From the NCBI RefSeq assembly GCF_024166365.1, contig NC_064825.1, positions 101,756,480 to 101,820,479 on the forward strand: DNA of 64,000 nt, given 5' to 3'. Both the position numbers and the translations under genes were made by a program. The notes beneath the pieces were generated by a model. That model was not told the DNA's origin. It was given only the letters and a program-made list of their open reading frames with translations, and did not search any database. Origin of the DNA: Elephas maximus indicus (lineage: Eukaryota; Chordata; Mammalia; Proboscidea; Elephantidae). Every line of letters begins with the position of its first letter. The first letter of the stretch is position 1. Of the stretch, positions 11,301-23,300 are shown piece by piece.

Positions 11301-14300
11301 GGCAGGAGACATTGTATGCAAAGTCACGTCAAGTGTGTTTGATGGGTTTGTTCTCCTGTGAGATACCTTCATGAAGATACCTTCATGCTGTTACAATCCT
11401 GTTTATGTGAGTCTCAGAAACACCCCTCAGAAGAGGCTACTCTTCCTGCCCTTCTTGCCAGACGTGGGGGCTTCTTCTCCCACCTCACTCTCCCAAAGAC
11501 CTTGATATGGCTGTCCTAGGGGAAAATAAAAACCAGTTGCCATCTACACAACTCCAGCTCATGGTGACCCTGTATGTGTCAGGGTAGAAGTGAGCTCCAT
11601 AGGGTTTTACAGTGGCTAATTTTTTTTTTTTAATTTTTCTGGAAGTGGATCATCAGGTCCTTCTTCCGAATCACTTCTGGGTAGACTTGAACCTTCCACC
11701 TTTTGGTTAGCAGCCAAGCACATGAACCATCTACACTACCCAGGCCTGCTCTAGAGCCCTCTTCTATTGTACCCTGTGATCCTTCAGCCCTTTTTCAGTG
11801 CTCAGAGAGCTGGAATATAGGGCCAAAGGGAGAACGGGTCATGTCTCTGATGAGAAACTAGGTCTGTGTGTCTCTTGCCTCCTTCCTCTGGCTCAGGAGG
11901 CTGAGGGGTGGCGGGGGGGGGGGTGACTCTGGTGGGAAATAAATAGCTTTGGATCCCAGAGAAGCCCCAGCTGGGAGGTGTGGGGAGGAGGAGGAGGAGG
12001 ACGACGAGGAAGAGCAGTTTGTTGTCTCAGAGGGGAGCAGCAGGAAGCTGTAAGGATGTTTGCCCAGAACACTCATCCACCTCCCAGCAGCTGGGAGGCC
12101 AGGTGTGGGATGACAGGGACCCAGGGACCAGCCCAGGGAAAGGAGGTGAGTGGTCTAAGCCTGATCCCTGCTCCCTAGGCCCCCAGCCCAGCTTCCCCTG
12201 AGCTAATTCTGAACAAAAACCAAACCTGTTGCCCTTGGAGTCTGGGAGTCGATTCCAGCTAATTAGAGAAGCAGAAAACCCCCCTCCGCCAACCCCCATC
12301 CCTGGCCTTTGGGGAATTTCAGGAGATTAGAGAAGTATGTGTGTTTGGGTGTTCCTCTGTCTGTGTGTGGGCCTTTAGCAGCCTTTGAAAGGGGAGACAC
12401 ATATATGTGTTTCTCTTTAAATTCTCACCCACAGGGAAGAGGGTAGAAGGGCCAGGGTACCCTGGTCTCAGAGTAGTATCCACTACAAAATAACAAACAA
12501 AAAAAAAAGTTCCCCTTGAGTTGGCGCCAACTCGTGACAACCCCATGTCCGTCAAATACAGCTGTGCTCCACAAGGTTTTCAATGGCTGATTTTTTGGAA
12601 GTGGATCACCAGGCCTTTGTTCCGAGGCACCTCTGGGTGGACTTGAACCTCCAACCTTTTGGTTAGCAGTCAAGTGCATTAACCATTTGTACCACCCAGG
12701 TCCAAATCTCATGGCTTCTGCTCAGGAAGGTAGACCTCCCTGGGCCCCTACCCCTCCACGAAAATATTGAGTTTGGTTCAGGTGGGGTTTTTTTGTTTTT
12801 TGTTTTTTTTCCTCCACTGAAATACAAGCTCCATGAGGGCAAGGACTTTTTCTCTTATTCACTACTGTATTCCCAGTACCTAGGACAGTGGTGCCTGGTA
12901 CAAAAAAGTAGGTCTTGACCAATCATTGGTGAATGAATAAATGAATGAAAAAGGGCCTAGACCCCATAATTTTAAGGAAGATGGAGACACATGCTCAAGC
13001 TCACCCACTTCCCAGCCGTCAGAGCCCTGCAGCCCATGCTGGTCCTGTGATTCAGGAAGGACTCGCCACGCTTTCCAGTGAGTTATCATTGCTTGAGCCA
13101 TCCCCACCCTGCTGTACAGGCCCCTACAGCCAGTGGTCTAGGACAGTCGGGAGCTGGCTGACCCACAGGGAATTTGAACTGGTGGCTCAGGCCTCACCCT
13201 TGAGTACTGGCTCTAGGGCTTCCACCTTCTCCAGTTTTCCACTTCTTTGGATTGCCCTGGGACTTCTGGATCCACACTCACCTAGCATTAAAGCAAGCCT
13301 TTCCTAGTCCTGCCTCAGGGCCTTTGCATTTGCTACTCCTTCCTTCCATGTAGCATGCTTTCCCTCCAGTTCTCTGCATCTCACCCTTCTATTCTCAGCT
13401 CAAATGTCACTTCAGAGAATCTTCCATGACTACCAAAAGTGAGACCTCTGTTATTTTCTCTTAATGCCTTTTATTTCCTTCATAGTCCTTATCCTTAACA
13501 GTCATTTTATTGGCTTTTTGTCTGTTTCCTCCATGAGAAAATAAGTTCCACAAGAACTGAGGCCATGTCAGTCTTGTTCATTGCCATAAGCCTAGCACAG
13601 TATCTTGACATAAAATAGGTGCTCAATATAGTAAACCCCACCATAATGCAATAAGCCAGGTCCCAAGTTCCCAATCACATAAGATGTGGAGTTATGTTAT
13701 CGCAGAATTAAAGAAAAACAATATTTTTCAGTTAGTCTGTACTGTCACACACTCACACACACAAAAACACAAAATATAGACCACGACACCTAGCTGCATG
13801 CAGCAGACCCAACAGAGAAAGATCTAAGTGAACTCCAAGCGGTCACTTCTTTACCAACCCCACAGAGACAAGAGTTGTGCCCACTTTTGAGATTGGGCCT
13901 GAGCATAGAATGGAAGCTAAGTGCCAGTCGCATTGTAGGAAACTTTGCTCTATTTCAAGGGCTTACTGTATTTGTGGAGAAAATTACTTTAGATTGGGCC
14001 AATCCCTGGAAGGGAAGAGGAGATTGTTAAAATAGTCAGACCTGAGCGTTCAAGACATGTACCGATAATTCCAGTAGATGCTCCAGGGTTTCAGGGTCCT
14101 AGCCTGGCCAGCCCTGAGGGTGGTGGGGGTGCTAGGCTCCACAAAAATTGGGTCTGCACCCCAGTCTGCTGTGAGGTCCCTCTGGATTCCCGGGACCAGC
14201 CGGAGATTCACTTGCTTTCATGCAAACATCCATTCCTTCAACAATTGGGCCCTAAAGGAGCACCTATGCTGGTGCCAGGCTTGCCCAGATGAAGAAGACA

Positions 14301-17300
14301 CAGCCTGCCTCCAGGCACTCACAGCCAAAGGAGGGAGGCAGCAAAGAGACAGTGTCAGCACCGCGATGGGTGCCGTCACGGAGCGGAAGCTGACCTCAAG
14401 CAGGAGATCAGGGTAGGTTTCCCAGGGGAGATGACTCCACATTCTCCCTCCCCAAGTTTCCTCATCCCTACTGGCAAGGAGCGGGGAGACAGTTGGTGGT
14501 TCAGTGGTAGAATTCTCCGCTTCCATGAGGAGATACAGTTCAGTTCCCAGCCAGTGCATCTCACGTGCAGCCACTACCTATCTGTCGGTGGTGGCTTGCG
14601 TGGTTCTGTGATGCCGAACACATTTCAGCAGAGTTTCTAGACTAACGTGGACTAGGAAAAAAGGCCTGGCAATCTACTTTTGAAAATTAGCCAATGAAAA
14701 AAACCCCTTGGGTCACAATGGTCTGACCTCCATCATGGGGTCACCATGAATAAGGGGCCAACATGATGGGAGCTAAAAACAACATTGGCAAGGGAGTTCC
14801 TGGAAGGCATTTCAGTAGGCAGGACTGGGGCTGAGACTTAGAGAGGAGGGAGCACCTTCACTTTCTGTTTAAGGGCCAGGCAGTCCTTCAAGGAGGGGAG
14901 GGAACAATCTTCTCTCCGGCTCTTGCTCTGATTTCAAAGTCAGGGCAAGGAAAATTTGGGGTCTTGGGTATCAGAAGAGGCCCTGCCCTCACCCTCACCC
15001 ACTCCTATCCTTTGGGTATCTGTGGATGTCTAGAGCTTTGGGCAGAGACAACTCCTCACCCAGGACAGCACATTGCCCAAGCTGTGAGAGGAGAGGCCCC
15101 AACACCCTACCCCACACCCTTTCCTCATCCTCATCTGGGATGTTGCTCCCCCACCTGCCTGGGGACTTGGACTTTGCTCTCTGCAGCTCCTGGGACCCAG
15201 GAGGGTCTGTTTGTGCCTGGCCTAGGCTGACTGCTGTTCCAGGAGAGGGGAGGATAAAGAGCACCCCCCCTTTGTGTCCTCTGCTCCCTATATGGGTGCC
15301 TCCCGTAAGCCCTGGTACAGATGTCCTCCCAGAGCATCCCTCTTGGGGACCTGGCTTGCCCCTGAATCTCCCTCAAGAAACTAGCTCCAGATGCTAGAGA
15401 ACAGGCTGTTCTTCTGGAATTCTGTCCGCTCCAGGGGGCAGGATGGAGGACGAAGATTTGGGTGGAGTTAAGTCAAGACCATGAGCATTGCTCTGGCTGG
15501 AACACCAAGTAACCCCCTTGAGCAGACTAGGGGAAGCCAGAACAAGTGGAAGCTTCTTGACCCTTGACCAAAATTCAGGGAAAAGTGGGGGTGGGAGTGT
15601 CTGGTTCAGAAGAAGTAGAGGGGCAGGATATGGCCTGGAACTCTTGACTCACAGAGAAAACACGTCAAGGTATTGGTTTCCTTGGAATGTCAAAGATCCT
15701 GGTCCCCATGGCCTGGACACACTATGTCATCCCCATGGCCTGGGCACACATCTCGAGAGCTTGAACAATAACGGGCTTCCCTGCTGCCGGTTCAGTGTGC
15801 CCCCTCCCCCAACTCTCTGGGGATAGAACCCTCACTGCTGCTTCCTTGGCCCTTGGCTCTCGGCCCAGAAGCCATTTCACCCATCCCAGAGAGGCTGACA
15901 CATCTGGGCTGGGATGTGTGGTCCAACATCACAGCTGGACAGCAGCAGCCAGGCCCCACCTTCCTTTCCAAAAGAATAACAAAACTAAGAGCAGCGGTGG
16001 AGAGTCAGCAGGCTCTTCGGGCCCTCACGGAGACTAGGAGGCAGTTCAAGGCAATGATTGAAGGGGCTTGCTGCGGAGTCAGTTAGGCCTGAGCCTCTGC
16101 CCAGGCCCTTCTCTTGGCCTGGAATGTCCTGACCCTAACTTGCTGTGTGACCTTGAGCAAATCACTTCTCCGTTCTGAGCATTGCTGAACTAGACTGAAA
16201 GTTCTTTGAGGGCAAGGAGTGTCAATCAGTTGTTTTTGTCCATTCCCTAGATCTGGTTATAGTGACTCATATAACACGCAGGAAATTTTTATTTATTGGC
16301 TGGATGGACAGATGAAAGAAAAGAAGGAAGGGGTGGAGGGAAGGCGGGAAGGAGGAAAGGTGGAAGCGAGGAAGGAAGGAGTGGAAAGGAGGTGATAGAA
16401 GATGAATGGGTGGGTGGATGGAAAGATGGGTAGAAGGAAGGGTTCAATGGAGAGAGGATGATGGATCATGAGTGGGTGGATGAATGGATAGAGGAAAAAA
16501 AGACACTTCCACTTTGATGGCCCTTTAAAAAAGAAAACAAAAAAACCCATTGCCATCAAATCAGTTCTGACTCATAGTGACCTTAGAGGACAGAGTAGAA
16601 CTGCCCCATAGAGTTTCCAAGGAGCACCTGGTGAATTCGAACTGCCGACCGTTTGGTTAGCAGGCGTAGCTCTTAACCACTACGCCAGCAGGGTTTCCTT
16701 TTTTTTTTTTAATGAGTTTTATTTATTTATTTACTTATTCAAGTAATGAATCTTAACCTAAATCCCACATCTACTTTTCACTTAACCATGATGGCCTTTT
16801 TTATTATGAAATACATTATGCATATAAAAGGATATATATGATGCATAGATATGAGTTATATAGTAAAATGGACACCTGGGTACTCACTACATTGCTTAAG
16901 AAATGGACCCAGCTCTGGACACCTTGGTCTCTGAGAGCCACGTGAGTTTGGGGAAGAGGAGAGCTACCCCACTCTGGGCAGATTCTGAACAGGAAAAGTC
17001 CTGAGATCTTGTGCCTACTTCCAGGCCCCACCTGACCAGACAGCAGGGAGGAAGATCAGATGGCAGATTCCTGGACAAGCTCAGGGGAGCTGAGCCAACC
17101 TGAGGTGAGGCAGTGTAGTCATGGATGGTCGACTCTAGCACTTCATAGACCCGGGAGCAAGAGCAAACCCTGGCTCTCACCACTTGTCATCTTGAGTCCC
17201 TTGACCTCTTATTTTCCTCATCCATAAAGTAGGGATGACCATACAACACCAGGTTCTTATGAGGATTCAACATTTGTATAGGCCTGGGAGCCCCTGGGTG

Positions 17301-20300
17301 GTGCAAACGGCTAACATGCTTGACTGCTAACTGAAAGGTTGGAGGTTTGAGCCCCCCCAGAGGTGCCATGGAAGTAAGGCCTAACAATCTACTTCCCAAA
17401 AAATCAGCCATTGAAAACCTTATGGAACACAGTTCTCTGGCCCACGTAGTGTCGCCATGAGTTGGAATTGACTCAGTAGCAACTAGTATAGGGCCGAGCA
17501 CATTGCCTGGCACACAGTACACTCTCTCTAAACAACAGTTGCTGCTGCTGTTTTTATCCTGATTGCTGTTGTCACTCTCTGAAAGGAAGGTCCCCCGTTG
17601 GACAGCCCTTGGAGGAACACCCCACCTTCTCCATGCCTGTGCTACTCCCTGACCACAGGGATTTTGTTTTCCCATCTGTCCGACCTCTCTGCAGCTGGAA
17701 GGTTCTTTTCTTTGAGTAAATCCAAAAGGCTCAAGGCCCCTTCTCAGGGCTCTGTATTTCTGGGCATCAGGAGAGGGATGCCCATGGAAGGAACAAAACC
17801 AGGGCCCCCGGTGTGGACCCAGGGCATGGGCTGGGGGCTCATGTTTTTTTTGTTTCTGGCCCTATACTTGGTGCTAGGGTGGGACAGCAGGAAGTCAGTC
17901 ATTCCTTCAACAACCAGTGGTGTTGTGGGAGCCTAAGAGCAGTAACTCTGCAATCAGAGTCCTTAGGTTCAAATCTCGGCTCAACCGCTGGCTAACTGAG
18001 TGAGCTTAAACAAACTACTTAATTTCTCTGTGCCTCAGCTTCCTTATCCATAAAATAAGCTTGGTTCAGTGGTAGAATTCTTTCCTTCCATGAGGAAGAT
18101 CCAGGTTTGATTCCCTGCCAATGGACCTTTGTGCAGTAGCCACCCTCATGTGGAGGCTTCCATGTTGCTACGATGCTAAACAGTTTTCAGCAGAGCTTCC
18201 AGACCAAGACAGACTAGGAAGAAAAGTTTGGCAATCTACCAACTCTGAAAATCAGCCAGTAAAAACGCTGTGGATCACAATGGTCTGATCTGCAACCGAT
18301 CACAGGGATGGCGCGGGACCAGGCAGCATTTCATTCCGTTGTGTGTGGGGTTCCAGGAGTCCAGGGCCTGACTTGAAGGCAGGTAACAACAACAATAGTT
18401 CCTACCTTATCTTCTGAAGTTTAAATGAGATACTGCATGTAAGGATCTAGAACAGTACCTGGCACATGCATATTAGCTATTATTATTATTATCATTACTA
18501 TTAAGCATACTATAGGCTGGGTCCTGTGTGAGGCCCTGCAAAGATTTCAAGGATAAAATACATCCTAGATCCTGCCCTCAAGGAGGTTAGAGTTTAGCAA
18601 GGAGCCCTACTGTGCGTAATTGGAGTTCAAGGTATACTGTTAACCAATAACCTAACAGCCTGTAAGTGCTGTGGTAGTTCAGAGAGGGAGAGGGGCTAGT
18701 GATCTAGGAAAGCTTCCTGGAGGAAATGGTCTAGGAAAGCTTCCTGGAGGAAATGGTATTTGAGTTTGGCCTTAAAGGACAGTCAAAGTCGGAAGATAAA
18801 GGACAAGACCATTCCAGGCATAGGGAATGGAATAAGCAGAGGCCCTGGGGCAACAGAACTCGTAGCAGGTTTGGGGAGCTGGGAATGGTCAGTCCAATGA
18901 TGCCGGAGGCAAGCAAAAGATGAGGGATCTTCAGGTGTAGTGGTCAGTTGGAGTCAGTTTATGACAGACCTTGGATGCTATGTAGGCTAAGGAGCTGGGA
19001 GTTTGTTCAGCCAGCAGGAGTGAGCCATTGCTAGTTCTGAACTGTTCAAGGTGGTGTTCCCCAACTCCTTTGAACTGTTTCAGTGCTGGAAGGTCTGGAG
19101 TCCATTAAGGGGATTTCATCTGTCAGCTTTCTAGATGATCAGGGACCCGCACCTACAGGGGAGACAGAATTGTGGAATCTCCCTGAGCCTAGGGCAACTC
19201 AAGGCAGCAGCTGGCCCCAGGCCCCTTCTCTCTTCTGCCCTCCACCCTATGCCCTGATGTGACTCTCAAGCTGGGCAGGAACACCGGTTCCCTTCTGGCT
19301 CACTCTGCCCCAGCACTTGGGGCCAGGCTGTCCCTCTTTGGGGCTAGGTGGCCAAAGCAGGGAGTTCCAAGCTGAACCATGCCAGCCCCTTGGCCCAACC
19401 CCAGGACCCTAACAGAGTTCCCTTAACCCATCCTATAGCTCAGGATCCTCCACTATCAGGCAAACCATGTCCCTGTTGAGCCCCAGGGCCTCAAGGGATC
19501 CGAGCCCTCCCAAGCCCAGCCCAACCCAGCCTGGCATCATACCTCCCTGGCCCTCCCACCCATCAGCTGGGACAGGATGTCCACAGCCCCCACATCAGCC
19601 ATCCCCCAGGGCTGTCCCTCCCCAGAGAGGAGGCCCAGCCCTGCCCTCAGCCGCCCCAAAGCCTTCACCTCTCTCCCTTCCAGGGATGCAAATCAGTTCC
19701 ACATTTGGGATCTGGCAGGCACTATTTGCCCAGAGCTTTCCCCTCCCAGTTAGCACATGCTCCCATCTCCCCCTACTCTGCATGGTCAGCCCAGGGGGTC
19801 TGTAGAAGGGGAAGGGCTTCTTGCCTTCAGCAACCCCTTCAGAGGACTGAGAAGGAGCCAGGCCCAGAGGGGTAGTGGACAGGCCCTCCCAGGGAGAGAT
19901 GGAAGAGGAAGGGCAGTAGGGGCCGGGTGGAAGCCAAGCTTGAGCAAGCATGAGGAGATGAGGGGTTGGGGGAGGGAAGGAGCGAGGTAGTTCCCAGCTC
20001 AGCACATTCCTGAGACATCTGGACAGGCTGGAAGGGCCCCAGCTGGCCTGCAGGGCTGTGGCTCCGGCTTCTGCACTCTGTGATGTCAGGATGCAGCATC
20101 CCCCCCCTCCTCGGGGTCCCACTGACCTGGGGTCTACCTTGGGGCTCAGTGCTGGGTTCTCCTCTCCAGACCCCTTGCCCTCAGTGAGCAAGCAGGAAGC
20201 AGGCCCCTAGGGCAGTGGAGAAAAGGGTCACTTCCCCAGAGGTGGGATTCACATGGAGGCAGGAGGCAGACTTGGAAGACCCATAGCTTTGCCCACCCAA

Positions 20301-23300
20301 CTCAAGAAGATTCTTCCTTTGGGTTGGTGCTAGACCTTTCCCTGCACAACTCTTCCACCTCAATTTAAGTTGGAAGGGAGATAGAGACAGAAAAGGGGCT
20401 CTAGAAATGGCTGCTTGACTTGAGCTGTGTGATCCTGGGAAAGTCTGCTCCCTTCCCTGGGCCAGAGTGTCACTCATCTGTAATAATCATAATAACCAGT
20501 TGCTATGAGCCGATTCTGACTCATGGTGACCCCATGTGTGTTAGATTAGGACTAGGTTTTCAGAAGTAGATCGCCAGGACTTTTTTCAAGGCACCTCTGG
20601 GTGGACTTGAACCTCCATCCTTTTGGTTAGCAGCTGAGTGCTTTAACTGCATGCACCACCCAGGGACTCCTACGGGTAACAATAGCTAATAGTTCCTGGG
20701 CTCTTACTATGCGCCATATCATGGCATAGACACTCTCACCACCCAGGGATTCCAAGAATAATGGTATTGTTGCTGGGTTCATAGTGACCCTGTAGGACAG
20801 AGTAGAACTGCCTCATAGGGTTTCCTAGGCTGCAATCTTTATGGGAGCATATCGCCAGGTCTTTCTCCCTTGGTGCCACTAGCTGGCTTTGAACCACCAA
20901 CTTTTTGGTTAGCAGCAGAGTACGTAACTCTTGTGCCACCAGGGCTCCTTAAGAATAATAATAAAAAACCAAAACCAAACCCATTGCCATCAAGTCAATT
21001 CCAACTCATAACAACCCTGTAAGATAGAGCAGAACTGCCCCATAGAGTTTCCAAGGAGCAACTGGTGGATTCAAACTGCCGACCTTTTGGTTAGCAGCTG
21101 AACGCTTAGCCACTGTGCCACCAGGGCTCCAGGAATAAGAACAGCTACGTTTAATGAAAGCCTTCTTTGTGTCTTGCACCGTATAAAGCACTTCACAAAT
21201 GTTATCTCATTTAATCCTCACAATAGCCCAGTGGAGTAGGTATAAGTACCTCCATTTTATAATTGATATTGAGGCTCAGAGAGGTTAAGGAAATTGTCTA
21301 AGGCTACACAGGCAGTATGTAGCAGAGCCAGGATTAGAACCGGGTCTGTCTGCCTCCGTGCTTGAAACCACTGAGCAACATTGCCTCTGCAAATAAGAGG
21401 AGGTGGACCAAATGATGCCAAAATTCCTTTCGGCTCTAAAATTGTCATGATTTTTTTTTGGCCATTGTGGGACTCTTCAAGAAGGGCAGGGGTAGGCATT
21501 AGTCACACACTGGGTGGGGGAAGGAGGACAGAGGCAGCTGGCTTTGGAGCATCTGTTGGGCCAGGAGTCTTCGGAGGCTCCACCCCCTGGGAGCCCTGAG
21601 AGGTCCAGGCTCCAGGGGCTGGAGTTACAGCCTAATCCCCAGCCGAGCCCAAGGGTCCCACACCTTCCCTAAAAGAAGAGAGTAAATAAGGAGAGAGAAT
21701 GTGACTCCTTCCAAAAATAAAACCTGAGGACTACTCAGACAGGCCTGGACCGCTGAGGAAGCCAGAGTCCGAGCGCTGAGTGCACAGAGGGAGAGGGAAG
21801 TGGCCAAGGGAATTCCAGCCAGAGCTGGGCTGTAGGCTCCAGCCAAGGGCTTTCCAGCTGGCCAGGGGCTGGGAGAACAGCTCCAGCAGGCTGGCCGTGA
21901 GGCTCTGTTGATACCTTGGGCTGGCCTGAGTCTGGGGCTCCTCCCTCACTCAGTGGGGGGCTGTGGTCCCCAGATGCCTGATCTGGCTGAGGTTTAAGAA
22001 TGAAATGGCCCTGGGGAGGAACAGCCTGGAGAATGGGTACAGCAAGCCCTACTAGGGAGGACCCAAGGGAAGGAATCCAAGCAAATGGAAATTCTGCCTG
22101 GAGCAGGAGCAGGCTGGCATTGGAGCAGAATTCAGGACAGTCATTCCTGGAGGCTCGGCTGCAAAGAAGAGGGCCTCAGTCCAACAGCTCACTGATACAT
22201 TCTTTTATTCACCCACTCATTTAATCAGTCACTCAACAAACATCTGAGCACCTACTGTGTGCCTGGACCCATGATAGGTTTGGGGGATACAGATGAGAGC
22301 TGGACACAGTAAAGACACAGAAGCAGTATGGCTGGGCCATTTCAAGCTACACTAAGGAACTTGGACTCTATCCTGAAGGCAGTAGGGAGTCATCAATGGA
22401 TGTTGAGCAGGAGAGTAACATGGTCATATTTGTATTTTAGAAGATTCTCTTGATGCCAATGGAGAATGCCCTGGAGAGGGATCAGAGTTCAGGCCTTGAA
22501 CCTTCATTTATAAATGGAGTGGTCACCCACTAGACAGGAAGCATTTTGAGGGCAGGAATTCAGCCTTGTTTATCTCCCTATCCACAGGGCTGGGCAAACA
22601 TAGGTGCTCAGTAAATACTGAATGAATGTGATTGGATGCTCTTACTCTCCAGAGCCCTCAGGGCCAACCCTGGCAGTTGGTCTCCGGTGTCCTGAGCTGT
22701 CCCCATAAGATCCTCCAGCCACTGCCTAGGGACCAGCATCTCCAGCAGCCAGGTTGTGGGCTGCTGAGCCCTTGGTGGTGCCAATCACAGCTAATCCTAG
22801 TCCTGGGCAGCGGCAGTCGCTACCATCCCTTCCTCCTGCCCAGACAGTGCTTGGCGCCCGCTTCTGGGATGGGCCACAGCACAGAGGCCGCCTGGTGAGA
22901 AGATGCCAGGGGCTGATTGGGAACCTACAAGTGGTCAGCTCTCCACTTGCCTGAGGGCCCTGTGGTGCGGCCAGAGGGGAGAACTGGAGGGCCAGGCAGG
23001 CAGGGCTGGGGGCTGCAGAGAATACACGCCCTCCACAGGACCCTGCTCTGTACAGGAGCAGCCCACGCACAGAAAGTACTGCCTGCCCTTTCCTTTCCCC
23101 CTCCCTTCCTTCGGCATGCACTGGCACAGAAAAGCTCAGTTTCACCTTTGCCCCCTCCTCCAGTCCCAGCCCTCATTCTCCCAGCCCAAAGGCGAGCCTG
23201 CTACTCCCCAACCTCACTAGCTGGAGGTCACATGACTCAGTCATCTCAGGCAGGTGGCCCAATAAGGTCAGTTTTCCATTCTGCGATGCTGCAAGATGTT

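Noticed and set aside
14497-14570. Possible functional tRNA-Gly gene
   Set aside because: Box A is good, but the rest is degraded and it continues directly into an RTE-like SINE body; the same structure recurs at 18060 and 30145.
19467-20191. Open frames of 112 and 198 codons on opposite strands in intron 1
   Set aside because: Proline/serine-rich translations of GC-rich DNA, no recognisable family, no start or splice context.
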